NCBI GenBank assembly: GCA_963803875.1
Contig: CAWDOA010000016.1
Span: forward strand, 620,001-684,000
Direction: 5' to 3'
Length of the DNA: 64,000 bases
Source of the DNA: JABDIY01 sp963803875
GTDB lineage: Bacteria; Actinomycetota; Acidimicrobiia; Acidimicrobiales; SZUA-35
In this document: piece by piece, positions 1 through 7,837 of the stretch
Layout: each line of letters begins with the position of its first letter
Position numbering within the stretch: position 1 is the stretch's first letter
Notes under the pieces: generated by a model
Databases searched by the model: none
Told to the model about the DNA's origin: nothing
What the model saw: only the letters and a program-made list of their open reading frames with translations
Translations under genes and position numbers: made by a program

Positions 1-365
1 CATCGACCCACGAGAAGCCGATGAGGGGCGGACCGAAGGTACTGAGCGGAGTCCCGTCGGCCTTGACCGGTTGGATGTTGTCCGCTTCGACCAGCCCGAC
101 CGCATTCTCGACACCGTCGACGTTGCTGACGGCGACCGCGAGATCCTCAGCCAGCGGCTGGGGTGACCCGAAGTCCGATTGCGGCTGGATTTCGAGTTCG
201 GTGCCGCCGACGATTTCTTCGGAAAGCGACCCGAAGCTGTTGCGCAGCCCGTCGCCGAGGACGAGCGAGGAGACCACGAAGCTGACGCCGAGAACGACCG
301 CAAACGTGGTGAGGGCCAACCGAATCTTGTTGGCGTTGAGGGTGCGAAGTGGTGAGGTTGATCAT
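1..365 (-). CDS. MacB/FtsX-type ABC transporter permease, N-terminal part, frameshifted and cut by window start
   Basis: This is the N-terminal part of a permease of the MacB/FtsX family, which works with the ATPase just upstream. The ATG at 365 follows the ATPase stop by one base, so the two are coupled. The first codons read in one frame; from about position 350 the other frame reads LRTLNANKIRLALTTFAV, then a hydrophobic segment with LGVSFVVSSLVLGDG. That is the usual first transmembrane helix of this family, followed by a periplasmic MacB_PCD-like start. One base appears to be gained or lost near 350. The rest of the gene lies outside the window. The substrate cannot be told; lipoprotein or small-molecule export is typical of the family. 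Confidence 0.75.
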
Positions 366-366
366 G

Positions 367-1158
367 TCAGTCACCCATCGCAATCATGTGGTTGATGACG
401 CTGTCGGCGGTGGGGGACTCGATCTCGTCGACGATCTGCCCGTCGGCCAGGAACACCGCCCGATCGGCGTAGGAGGCGGCGATCGGATCATGGGTGACCA
501 TCACGATGGTCTGGCCCATTTCGTTCACGGCTGACCGCATGAAGCTAAGGATCTCGGCACCGGTGCGGCTGTCGAGGTTGCCGGTGGGTTCGTCGGCGAA
601 GATCACCTTGGGTTGTGAGGCCAGGGCACGAGCGACCGCGACTCGCTGGCGTTGACCGCCGCTGAGTTCGTCGGGGCGATGGCTCAGCCGGTCACCGAGA
701 CCGACTGTGCTGATGACGGTGTCGAGCCAGCTCTGGTCGGGCTTTGACTTGGCCAGATGCGGTGGGGAGGGTGATGTTCTCTTCCACGGTGAGGGTGGGA
801 ATCAGATTGAACGCCTGGAAGACGAAGCCCGACCTGATCCCGGCGGAGGCGGGTGAGTTCCTTTTCGTTGAGGTCGCCCAGTTCGATCGCCGCCGACCGA
901 CACCGAACCGGAGGTCAGTTGGTCGAGGCCTGCGACACAGTGCATGAGGGTGGACTTGCCCGAGCCCGACGGGCCCATGATGGCGGTGAAGGCACCCTGG
1001 GTGAAGTCGACGCTCACCCCGTCGAGGGCCCGAACCTCGGTGTCACCGGTGCGGTAGGTCTTCACCGCATTCCGGGCGCTGGCTGCGATCGTTGGCGGAG
1101 TGACCGGCAGCTTCGTTGCCGTTGACCCTGTTGTGGTTTCGATGCTGAGCAGTGACAT
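367..1158 (-). CDS. ABC transporter ATP-binding protein (MacB/LolD type), with several frameshifts
   Basis: This is the ATPase partner of the permease that follows. The N-terminal part (about 1158-890) has the Walker A motif GPSGSGKST. The C-terminal part (606-367) has Walker B, ADEPTGNLDS, and the H-loop VMVTHD. The stretch between, read across frames, gives a Q-loop segment (VGFVFQAFNLIP) and the signature LSGGQRQRVAVARALA, so every ATPase motif is present. At least three single-base frame changes are needed, near 890, 835 and 755. Each looks like an extra base, and the net frame is restored. The intact motifs favour sequence error over a decayed gene. A GAGG ribosome-binding motif lies before the ATG at 1158. 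Confidence 0.8.
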
Positions 1159-1455
1159 TTGGAGGTTCCCTCGTGACTAGGCGATGTGGTTACGCCATCA
1201 CCGTCGTCCCGATCAAGCCCGCTGAACATGCGGGACAACCCCCAACGTCCCCCGAATGACCCTGAGCGGACCCTGACCCCGAACCCCGACACGCCCTCTA
1301 ACCCGCCCTGTGTCCCAAATTGCGTCGCCCCACCACATCCCTCCCAAGAAGCGTCGCGCCGCCACCCTCCACGTGCTCGCCCGACGCCAGAACGGCCAGA
1401 TGTCGTGGAGCGACGACAGAACCAGACGCAACGTCCCGGTATCCTCTCCGGCCAG

Positions 1456-1528
1456 GCCCTTGTAGCTCAGTGGATAGAGCGTCGGTTTCCTAAACCGTGC
1501 GTCGCAAGTTCGATTCTTGCCAAGGGCG
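1456..1528 (+). tRNA. tRNA-Arg (anticodon CCT)
   Basis: A complete cloverleaf can be folded. The acceptor arms GCCCTTG and CAAGGGC pair over seven bases, with discriminator G at 1528. The D arm is GCTC..GAGC. The anticodon stem-loop carries TTCCTAA with anticodon CCT, reading the arginine codon AGG. The T arm is GCAAG TTCGATT CTTGC. No CCA is encoded. It stands alone between the ABC exporter and the HTH gene. Confidence 0.96.
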
Positions 1529-1601
1529 CTCCGATCTTGGCCGAGTTCAGGTGGCGTGGTCATGTGCTGTGACGCAGTCTCGGCACCCTGGTGCGTTTGT
1601 T

Positions 1602-1885
1602 CTACGGCGTCGTGGATAGTGACCCGTATTCTGTTGGGCGGCTTGTTTGCTGACGCCGAGCATCGCTGCGATCTCGGACCAGCTTTGCCCCTGCGTCCCG
1701 TGCAGAGCGCACCGCCGCGACGAGGTCATCATCTACCTCGTTGCGTTGTTCGACGAGTTCGGCGGGCCCGATGAACATCGTGACTGCGGGGTCCTCTGTT
1801 CGAAGGCCCGCCAGTGGTTGCGAATCGCATGCATCATGTCGTCGTCGGTCGACAACAAACGACCGGATCGGTAGGCCTCACGCAC
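1602..1885 (-). pseudogene. Small helix-turn-helix protein, broken by frameshifts
   Basis: Three reading frames joined in order give one coherent protein of about 93 residues. It starts at a GTG (1885) with MREAYRSGRLLSTDDDMM, continues with EDPAVTMFIGPAEL and DDLVAAVRSARDAG, and ends with the helix-turn-helix SWSEIAAMLGVSKQAAQQ. Such small DNA-binding proteins with an 'S-EIA--LGVSKQAA' recognition segment are common in actinobacteria. Frame changes fall near 1805, near 1690 and near 1630. The GTG overlaps the stop of the membrane protein upstream, so the two were probably co-transcribed. Whether the breaks are real or sequence error cannot be decided here. Confidence 0.55.
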
Positions 1886-2216
1886 CAGGAATCTGAAAAA
1901 CGACGACTACGGCGAACATCGCAACGACGATCGACGCGAGCAGAGGCAGTACCAACAACAGGCCCCGATCACCCTTGCGTATGGCCAGGACCAAGAAGAT
2001 GAGGGCACCGAACATCGCTACGCCAAGAAACGGGATCGGCCACAACACCCCGAAAAACACTGCGACGCGTCCTTCAAGAGTCGTCGGCAGAACCGAGCGA
2101 CCCCACAACGTCCAGCGGGCAGTCTCGGAATCGGCGGGCTGGTGTTGGTAGGGCTGCTGTTCGTGCTGTACGCCCTCGCCTCGTTTCTTCTCGACCATCT
2201 TGGTTCTACGTGTCAT
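1878..2216 (-). CDS. Small two-helix membrane protein, unknown
   Basis: A 112-residue protein with a basic, Gln/His-rich N-terminus (about residues 1-35) followed by two hydrophobic segments separated by a short RKGDRG loop. The layout fits a cytoplasmic N-terminus and a hairpin in the membrane. The ATG at 2216 is preferred over a GTG at 2225 because AGGTGG lies five bases before it. The stop overlaps the start of the helix-turn-helix gene. No family is recognised. The pair may be a small regulatory unit, but that is only inferred from adjacency. Confidence 0.6.
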   Translation of the reverse strand: MTRRTKMVEKKRGEGVQHEQQPYQHQPADSETARWTLWGRSVLPTTLEGRVAVFFGVLWPIPFLGVAMFGALIFLVLAIRKGDRGLLLVLPLLASIVVAMFAVVVVFQIPGA

Positions 2217-2225
2217 CGGAACCAC

Positions 2226-2944
2226 CTCTTTCGGTTTGTGACCACCCGGAAAAATCGGATGTCTCTAGCTTCTTTCTGCCACGTCAGCGTCGCCGCCACC
2301 AGAGCCGAATGACCAGATCTTCGGCGAGAGTCCGTGCTCGGGCCGCCAGACCGGATTGCGGCAGAATGGCCGCCCGACCGAAGAGCTCACCTCGCATATT
2401 GATAAACGTTCGATTCGAACGACCCCTCAGCTTGCAGCGTTTCTGAATATCCCCACTGACGATTCGATCGACTCAGCTTGAACGTCGGTACTGATCAGGC
2501 CAAGAACTTCAAGGACCTTGCAGCCCCTCTCTGCGAAGACGCCGAGTCGGCGAAGAAGATCGGCGAGTACAAACAGGCCGTCGAGGCCGAACCCGTTGCA
2601 CACCAGCTCGGCGAACTCCGTTGCGAACTTGGAGTCGACGAAGTAGAGCTAGCTGAACGGCTCGGGACGAGCCAGGTCGTTTCGTCGAGACGCATGCTCG
2701 CCGATTTGATCGATCTCTTCGGGTGCGAGCGGTCGTGCGAAGCTGCTCATGTACGTCATGCGTTTCATCCAGACCTCATCCTCCTGATCCCCGGTCCTGC
2801 GAGAGACGCTAGTGGAAGGTCGGGCCGCATCGTCAAGGTGCTGCGGCGTGCACGAGCCAGCTCAACTCGATGAACACTTGGCGATCCACGAGTCGGCGTG
2901 GGTATCAGTTTGGATGTCCAGAATGGTCCTAGTCTGGCCACTTC
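2226..2944. other. Low-information stretch with a possible XRE-type HTH remnant
   Basis: About 720 bases with no convincing intact gene. A plus-strand open frame from 2478 to 2873 contains GELRCELGVDEVELAERLG, which resembles the helix-turn-helix of XRE-family antitoxins (ELR-ELGLTQ-ELAERLGTSQ). The match stops just after the recognition helix, and the downstream reading looks non-coding. A decayed antitoxin-type regulator is the best guess, and it is weak. Nothing else is recognised. Confidence 0.3.
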
Positions 2945-3280
2945 ATGGTTCTGGTGGTACTCACGCTTGGTTCGGCAGGAGCCTTTCTGTTCTATGGGTA
3001 TGAGACGCTGTTTGGGGATCCTCGGCGAGCGGAGTTCGAGCGCTACGGGATGTCGAGACTGAGAGTCTTTGTCGGATGTATGCAAGTGCTGGGAGCGGTG
3101 GGCACTTTGATCGGGCTCGCATCTGCCCCGATCGGGGCTGCGGCCGCTGGTGGTTTGACATTGATGATGTTGCTCGGCTTGCTCGTGCGGTACCGGATTC
3201 ACGATGCGCCTCGGTTGATGGTGCCGGCAGCAACGCTCGCTGCGGTCAACGGTGCGCTTCTCTTCCTTCACCTGGGGTGA
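2945..3280 (+). CDS. DoxX-like small membrane protein
   Basis: A 111-residue protein with about four hydrophobic segments and the family-like phrase FLFYGYETLFGDPRRAEFER before the second helix, followed by YGMSRLRVFVG and a late VRYRIHD. This matches the DoxX-like (DoxX_2) group of four-helix membrane proteins. The function of the group is poorly defined; links to oxidative stress and thiol metabolism are reported for some DoxX proteins. A related protein lies at 6064-6450 on the other strand. A second copy of the last ~75 bases of this gene is found at 5984-6058. Confidence 0.7.
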   Translation: MVLVVLTLGSAGAFLFYGYETLFGDPRRAEFERYGMSRLRVFVGCMQVLGAVGTLIGLASAPIGAAAAGGLTLMMLLGLLVRYRIHDAPRLMVPAATLAAVNGALLFLHLG

Positions 3281-3297
3281 GTCGCGGACACGCAGCG
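3220..3297 (+). repeat. DoxX gene tail, copy 1 of a 75-bp duplication
   Basis: The last codons of the DoxX-like gene and about 18 bases after its stop recur at 5984-6058 on the same strand. The first ~37 bases are almost identical, and the remainder differs at scattered positions. No transposase or terminal repeat is nearby. Confidence 0.75.
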
Positions 3298-3402
3298 ATA
3301 GCTTCCATCACGGTGTCGAACTGATCACAGCTCGGTGAGGCAGTGGTCACACGGCGGCCACTCGACTTAGCACTAAATGCTGAGCGGGTCTTTACTCTGG
3401 CC

Positions 3403-4221
3403 ATGTCCTTCGAGAATCTCTATGACTACTCCTCAACTCAGTTCGAGATAGTACTGAGCGTCTTTACCCTGACGGCCGCAGTGTTTGCTGCGGTGCTCGT
3501 GTACTCGCTGGCAACAGCCGGGTCCATTGCCCCCCGCTATCGCATCACGTCGTATTTGACCGGCGTGGTCATGGTCAGCGCAGTGCTGGAGCTCGGACTG
3601 TTGGCCCTCCGATGGTCAGGCTCGTTCTCCTGGAACGGGGAGAGCTACACCCTCACCGGCGACCTGTTCTCCAACGGTTTCCGCTACATGAACTGGAGCA
3701 TCGACGTTCCTGTCCTGCTCACACAGCTACTGGTGGTGGCCGGCATCACCGGAGGTGTGTTCTTCCGCCGGTGGGCCTCCTTCGTCGTGGCCGGTCTCGC
3801 AATGATCTGGACCGGCTACGTCGGTCAGTTCGACGAAGTCGACGGAGGCGCCCAGTTCTGGATCTGGGGTGCCATCAGCACCGTCTTCTATTTGTGGCTT
3901 CTCTATGTCGCCTATCAGACCATCAGCGATGCCCGTGCGAATGCCTCAGAGTCGGTGAGCCGCCTCTTCGGCATCGTGTGGATCCTCTTCCTCGTCTCCT
4001 GGACGATCTACCCCGTTGCATACCTCATGCCCCAGATCTGGGACACGGCCAACGGTGTGGTTGCACGCAACCTGATCTACAGCTTCGCCGACATCAGCTC
4101 CAAGGCTGTGTACGGCATCCTTCTTGCCGTGATCGCCCAGAAGGTGAGCGCCGAAAAGGGTTTCAAGCCGGCCATCGAATCGGACTTCTGGTCTGACCGC
4201 AAGGCGGAGGTGGCGCCATGA
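3403..4221 (+). CDS. NDQ-motif microbial rhodopsin, predicted light-driven sodium pump
   Basis: A seven-helix retinal protein of 272 residues. Helix C reads RYMNWSIDVPVLLTQLL, giving Asn97, Asp101 and Gln108 with the spacing of the NDQ triad of KR2 (N112, D116, Q123). Arg94 is the helix C arginine. Helix G reads ADISSKAVYG, with the counter-ion Asp230 and retinal-binding Lys234. GDLF before helix C carries Asp87, matching KR2 D102 at the subunit-interface sodium site. Glu145 (GQFDEV) and Arg222 match the KR2 exit-side pair E160/R243. From family knowledge this predicts outward Na+ pumping, with H+ possible when sodium is absent. The ATG at 3403 is chosen over an in-frame GTG at 3343 because the N-terminus then resembles KR2. 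No retinal synthesis gene lies beside it. Confidence 0.93.
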   Translation: MSFENLYDYSSTQFEIVLSVFTLTAAVFAAVLVYSLATAGSIAPRYRITSYLTGVVMVSAVLELGLLALRWSGSFSWNGESYTLTGDLFSNGFRYMNWSIDVPVLLTQLLVVAGITGGVFFRRWASFVVAGLAMIWTGYVGQFDEVDGGAQFWIWGAISTVFYLWLLYVAYQTISDARANASESVSRLFGIVWILFLVSWTIYPVAYLMPQIWDTANGVVARNLIYSFADISSKAVYGILLAVIAQKVSAEKGFKPAIESDFWSDRKAEVAP

Positions 4222-4697
4222 CGACCGTGGCGACAACCTCCCCCCTTGACCGGCCCTATCCCGAGCACGAGTCGAAGCCGTTCTTTGCGGAAACGATCAC
4301 TCTCCTCCGATCGGTCAGGGATCACGATTTCGACACGCTGGCTGGATTGTGCGATGACGACTACGGGATCGTCGACATCGCTCCCGACGGGACAAACGTG
4401 GCCATCAGGACCCGTGAAGAGTGGGAGGGATGGTTCCACGGTCTCTTCGGTCAGCTGACCGCAATGGGCGCTGATACCGACAGCGAGATACTGGCCTATG
4501 ACGCCGTGGGTGCAGAGTCGATGGGCTATTCGGTACTCGAATTCCGACAGACCTTGAAGGTGGGCGACCTCGTGGCGTCATTCGACTGCATGACCACCAT
4601 CGTGTGGAAGAAGGCCGACGGCGTCTGGCGCGAAGCTCGATGGCACGGTTCGGTGTTGTCCAGCGACGTGCCCCCGGGACTGGGAAGCGATTCGTGA
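4218..4697 (+). CDS. NTF2/SnoaL-like protein coupled to the rhodopsin
   Basis: A soluble protein of 159 residues. The helical N-terminal half (ETITLLRSVRDHDFDTLAGL) is followed by strands ending in VWREARWHGSVLS, the pattern of the NTF2-like/SnoaL cone fold that usually encloses a small hydrophobic ligand. No catalytic residues can be assigned. Its ATG overlaps the rhodopsin stop as ATGA, so the two are almost certainly translated together. A role linked to the rhodopsin, such as ligand or chromophore handling or an unrelated stress enzyme carried along, is speculation. No signal peptide is seen, so it should be cytoplasmic. Confidence 0.75.
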   Translation: MTTVATTSPLDRPYPEHESKPFFAETITLLRSVRDHDFDTLAGLCDDDYGIVDIAPDGTNVAIRTREEWEGWFHGLFGQLTAMGADTDSEILAYDAVGAESMGYSVLEFRQTLKVGDLVASFDCMTTIVWKKADGVWREARWHGSVLSSDVPPGLGSDS

Positions 4698-4727
4698 GGT
4701 TCAAGAGGAGCCAACAAAGGCATCCAC

Positions 4728-4906
4728 GCTGAACAATCTGCCCTATCCCGTGCGAGCCAAACCGCCATTCCGTGTGGCAGGCTTCCTCGCTTTCCTCTTC
4801 TCGGTCTACCTCTAGTTCGTGCAGGGCGAGCAAATGATCGGCATCTTCGTCGGTCTCTGGGTCCGGTCGATCCACTCGCTCGGAACTCTGGTGCTGATCC
4901 CCGTTG
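4728..4906 (+). pseudogene. Degenerate small two-helix membrane protein
   Basis: Directly after the NTF2-like gene, one frame reads NNLPYPVRAKPPFRVAGF, a hydrophobic stretch ending FLFSVYL, then an in-frame TAG. The same frame then resumes with FVQGEQMIGIFVGLW and another hydrophobic run ending LGTLVLIPV. This looks like a two-helix protein of roughly 60 residues broken by one stop, where TAC (Tyr) would be expected. No good start codon is present; GTG or CTG would be needed. A shorter copy of the first helix lies at 7765-7806, where the equivalent codon is TAC. Confidence 0.45.
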
Positions 4907-4909
4907 CAG

Positions 4910-5905
4910 TCAGCTCGAAAGAACTTGCGTGGGTAGTTCGAGCCCGGCCTCAAACCCCGAGATGTTCTCCATTGTGACCCGGGCAATGGTGGTGAGCGCC
5001 GTCTCGGTGAAAAAGGCCTGGTGCCCGGTGATCAATACGTTCGGAAACGTCATCAGGCGGGCGAAGGTATCGTCGAGCAACACCTCGGCAGAAAGATCCT
5101 CGAAGAACAGTCTTGATTCTTCCTCGTAGACGTCGAGCCCCAGGTGACCGATCTTGCCCGATTTCAGTCCGTCGATTGCAGCCTCCGCGTCCACGAGCGC
5201 ACCCCGGCTCGTGTTGATGATCATGACCCCGTCCTTCATCACAGCCAGCCGTTCTCGATTGACGAGGTGGAAAGTCTCGGGGGTCAGTGGACAGTGGAGC
5301 GAGATGATGTCCGAGGCAGCGAGCACGTCATCGACCGGTGCGTAGGTTCCGCCCAACTCGAGGATCCGCTGGTTCTCGAACGGGTCAGCAGCAAGCAGTA
5401 CGGTGCCGAACCCTGCCATGATCTCAGCGAAACACGCGCCGATTTCGCCGGTGCCGATGATGCCGACCGTGCGACCATGAAGGTCGAAGCCGAGCAACCC
5501 GTCGAGGGCGAAGTTGCCATCCCGAACGCGGTTGTACGCTCGGTGGATCTTGCGGTTGAGGGACAGGATCAGGCCGACGCAGTGCTCGGCGACCGCGTGA
5601 GGCGAGTACCGGGGGACTCGCGCCACTGTCAGCCCCAGCCGGGTGGCAGCGTCGAGATCGACATGGTTGAAGCCGGCCGAGCGGAGTGCTACCAGGTTCG
5701 TTCCGCCCTCAGCGAGGACCTCGAGTGTGGTAGCGCCGAGATCGTCGTTCACGAACGGGCATACCACCTCAGCGCCTGAGGCCAGTCTGGCTGTGCCCGG
5801 ATTCAGGCGGGTCTCGTAGAAGTGGAGTTCGTGGCCTGCGGTCGTGTTTGCAGCGCGCAGGAAGTGCTCGTCGTACGACCTCGCGCTGAAGACTGCTACA
5901 CGCAT
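4910..5905 (-). CDS. ldhA: D-lactate dehydrogenase-type 2-hydroxyacid dehydrogenase
   Basis: An NAD-dependent D-2-hydroxyacid dehydrogenase of 331 residues, closest in appearance to E. coli LdhA (pyruvate to D-lactate). The N-terminus VAVFSARSYDEHFL resembles LdhA. The Rossmann motif is VGIIGTGEIG. The catalytic Arg is in NTSRGALVD, and the Glu is probably in the LDVYEEES segment that precedes LFFEDLS. The catalytic His is in ITGHQAFFTETAL, typical of the D-LDH subgroup. It points toward the rhodopsin locus and has no operon partners. The symbol is assigned by similarity; another short-chain 2-keto acid is possible. Confidence 0.85.
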   Translation of the reverse strand: MRVAVFSARSYDEHFLRAANTTAGHELHFYETRLNPGTARLASGAEVVCPFVNDDLGATTLEVLAEGGTNLVALRSAGFNHVDLDAATRLGLTVARVPRYSPHAVAEHCVGLILSLNRKIHRAYNRVRDGNFALDGLLGFDLHGRTVGIIGTGEIGACFAEIMAGFGTVLLAADPFENQRILELGGTYAPVDDVLAASDIISLHCPLTPETFHLVNRERLAVMKDGVMIINTSRGALVDAEAAIDGLKSGKIGHLGLDVYEEESRLFFEDLSAEVLLDDTFARLMTFPNVLITGHQAFFTETALTTIARVTMENISGFEAGLELPTQVLSS

Positions 5906-5983
5906 GGGTTGACGCTACCAAAGCCCGGAGAACCAGAGCTAGCCGACGAGCTGGGAACGGTTCTGTCCCATTACGAATCGCGT

Positions 5984-6058
5984 GGGTGCCGGCAGCAACG
6001 CTCGCTGCGGTCAACGGAGCGCATCGTTTCCTTCACCTGAGGTGAGTCGCGCAGACGC
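5984..6058 (+). repeat. DoxX gene tail, copy 2 (non-coding remnant)
   Basis: A copy of 3220-3297 with no DoxX gene attached. It sits between ldhA and the second DoxX-like gene, which is on the opposite strand. It covers the last ~20 codons and the bases after the stop. It is a scar of recombination or gene loss rather than a functional gene. Confidence 0.75.
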
Positions 6059-6063
6059 AATTC

Positions 6064-6450
6064 CTACCGGCCGTCGTGGTTTCCGCCGTTGAGGATCGCC
6101 GCTACTGCTGCTCCGGTGAAGACTGAGATGGCAGGTATGGAGCGCTTGAGGGGATCCTTGACTTTGACGTGCATTCCGATTGCCCCGAGCATCATTGTGG
6201 CGAGGCCGATTGATGCTGGCCGAGCGATCTTGGGGACGAAGAGCCCGATCAGCATCATGATGGCGAGGCTCACCTTCGTGGCTCCGACTACGTACATGGT
6301 TCTTTCCGAGAGTCCGTATTCCTCAAACTCTTCTCGCATGTTCGTTGCGTCACCGCCTCGATATCCGGTGTCTTTGTTGAATCGGTTGAACCAGACGTTG
6401 AGGAGCCAGAGTGCGGATGCGGTTTGGGCGATCTTGCCGATGATGGTCAT
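6064..6450 (-). CDS. DoxX-like membrane protein
   Basis: A 128-residue protein with four predicted hydrophobic segments. Its MREEFEEYGLSERTMYVVG loop, followed by a helix with LAIMMLIGLF, corresponds to the ERYG..R..VG region of the DoxX-like protein at 2945-3280, so both belong to the same broad family. The two are too different to be a recent duplication. An N-terminal segment with YRGGDA lies before the loop. The function is unknown. Confidence 0.65.
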   Translation of the reverse strand: MTIIGKIAQTASALWLLNVWFNRFNKDTGYRGGDATNMREEFEEYGLSERTMYVVGATKVSLAIMMLIGLFVPKIARPASIGLATMMLGAIGMHVKVKDPLKRSIPAISVFTGAAVAAILNGGNHDGR

Positions 6451-6751
6451 GTCAAAACCCTTCGTTCAGGCCACAGCGGATCTGTGATCACACGTTCCCC
6501 ACATGTTCGGGGATGAAACCATCGTATGACGTGCGCTGCGTCACCGGAAACTGAGCAGACGAAGTGTCGTGATCAGCGTGTCGCGGCCGGATCCGGCGTT
6601 CTCGGCACCTCGCGGGCTAGACCCGCCGCCAGGTTTGGAGCCAAACGATGGTCGACATCGAAACCCTCGGCAGTCGCCCGGCTTGCGAGCGGCAATGGCA
6701 CCGATGTTCCGGTGAGTCGGTCACCCAGGATCCGGTTGATGTCGAGTTGTC
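6451..6751. other. Non-coding or unrecognised stretch
   Basis: About 300 bases between the DoxX-like gene and the end of the DUF2236 gene. A minus-strand open frame continues into it, but the frame shows no recognisable motif and runs antisense-like through the tail of the oxygenase gene. No promoter, terminator or repeat was identified. Confidence 0.4.
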
Positions 6752-7672
6752 TCACGACCTCGCGGGGCCGGACGCGGGGAGTGGTTGGCGGAACAGTCCG
6801 TCCGGGATCGGGGCGTTGCAGCGCACTAATGCGAGTTGCCAGGATGGTGATGCGCCGAGTGCCCATCGGAGTGCGCCCGTAGCGTTCTTTCCGATTCCGG
6901 CCGCGCGTTTGCCTGGCTCGACGTCCAGTTGGGTTCGGATGTCGGAGGGAATCGTGGTCAGGGCGGCTTCGAACAGCAGCCGGTAGCCGATCTTGACCGG
7001 CGGGTTCAGCGGAGGGTTGCGGAGAAAGCTGATGGCGCTCGCCTGTGCTTTGGTCGCGACGCGATCGGGATGGTTGGTGATCCAGTGAGAGAGTTCTTCC
7101 GCTGTTTCGGGAAGCGGATCAGCACCCAAGAGCTTGCCGATCCGGGTCTGTTCGGCCACAAAACGGTCAGCGTCCGCGACGCTGAGCCGGTCTGGGCCGA
7201 ACGCCTGGTAGGAAGCAAGGAACGAGTCGGTCAAGACGTTGTGGACCCATGCCGCCATCTCGGGACGGCTGGCACTGTAGGGGAGGTTCCGTTCAGACAA
7301 TCCTTTCACGGGACGGTGTGCTCGACGAACAACCTGCACGGCGGATTCAACCTCGGGCATCGCCCCATAGGTGGTTTCAGTGACATACACCGAGGTACGC
7401 GACAATCGTCCGAGAGGGTCCGAGCGATAGGTCGAGTGGTCCTCCACCCCGGCTACAACTTCAGCGTGGGCAGACTGGACCACCAGTGCCCGGATCCCTC
7501 CCACGAACACCGCAGCATCGCCGAGCACTCGCCACGACACCGACTCGGGTCCGAGCAGTCCAGGATCGCCGGGGAAGTCCAGAGTGTTCGCCAACGGTGT
7601 TGGGCCGTGTGAGAACAGGCCCGTCATCGCCGACACAACCGGGTCACGAAGCTTGCGGCTCAAATTGCTCAT
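6752..7672 (-). CDS. DUF2236 / MpaB-Lcp family oxygenase-like protein
   Basis: A protein of about 306 residues. It has the family-typical phrases SVSWRVLGDAAVFVGG and QSAHAEVVAGVEDHSTYRSD followed by DPLGRLSRTSVYVTETTYG. These characterise the DUF2236 family, which includes the rubber oxygenase Lcp and the fungal MpaB oxygenase and binds haem through conserved histidines. The substrate is unknown, and family members act on isoprenoid-like chains. The ATG at 7672 is chosen; 7681 is in frame as a GTG. It diverges from the membrane protein gene at 7838. Confidence 0.78.
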   Translation of the reverse strand: MSNLSRKLRDPVVSAMTGLFSHGPTPLANTLDFPGDPGLLGPESVSWRVLGDAAVFVGGIRALVVQSAHAEVVAGVEDHSTYRSDPLGRLSRTSVYVTETTYGAMPEVESAVQVVRRAHRPVKGLSERNLPYSASRPEMAAWVHNVLTDSFLASYQAFGPDRLSVADADRFVAEQTRIGKLLGADPLPETAEELSHWITNHPDRVATKAQASAISFLRNPPLNPPVKIGYRLLFEAALTTIPSDIRTQLDVEPGKRAAGIGKNATGALRWALGASPSWQLALVRCNAPIPDGLFRQPLPASGPARS

Positions 7673-7764
7673 GGCCAACACTGTCGCTCCTCATTGCAGA
7701 GGAGCGCCACTCGAAAGAAACTGTCAGCAGGGTCAACGGACCAACTTCCATCAGCGGCGTTGGT

Positions 7765-7806
7765 GTGGCCGGCTTCCTCTTCTCGGTCTACCTCTACGTC
7801 GTGTGA
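7765..7806 (+). repeat. Fragment of the small membrane-protein gene seen at 4728-4906
   Basis: This segment reads GVAGFLFSVYLYVV then stop. It repeats the first-helix sequence of the degenerate gene at 4728-4906, lacking about nine bases in the middle. It carries only one helix and no start codon, so it is a remnant. It lies between two divergent genes. Confidence 0.55.
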
Positions 7807-7837
7807 CCTGTTCGGCTGCGTGGTTAGGATCGAGATC

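Noticed and set aside
3343..3402. N-terminal extension of the rhodopsin from the GTG at 3343
   Set aside because: The 20 extra residues are basic and unlike KR2-type N-termini. The ATG at 3403 gives a matching start (MSFENLYDY).
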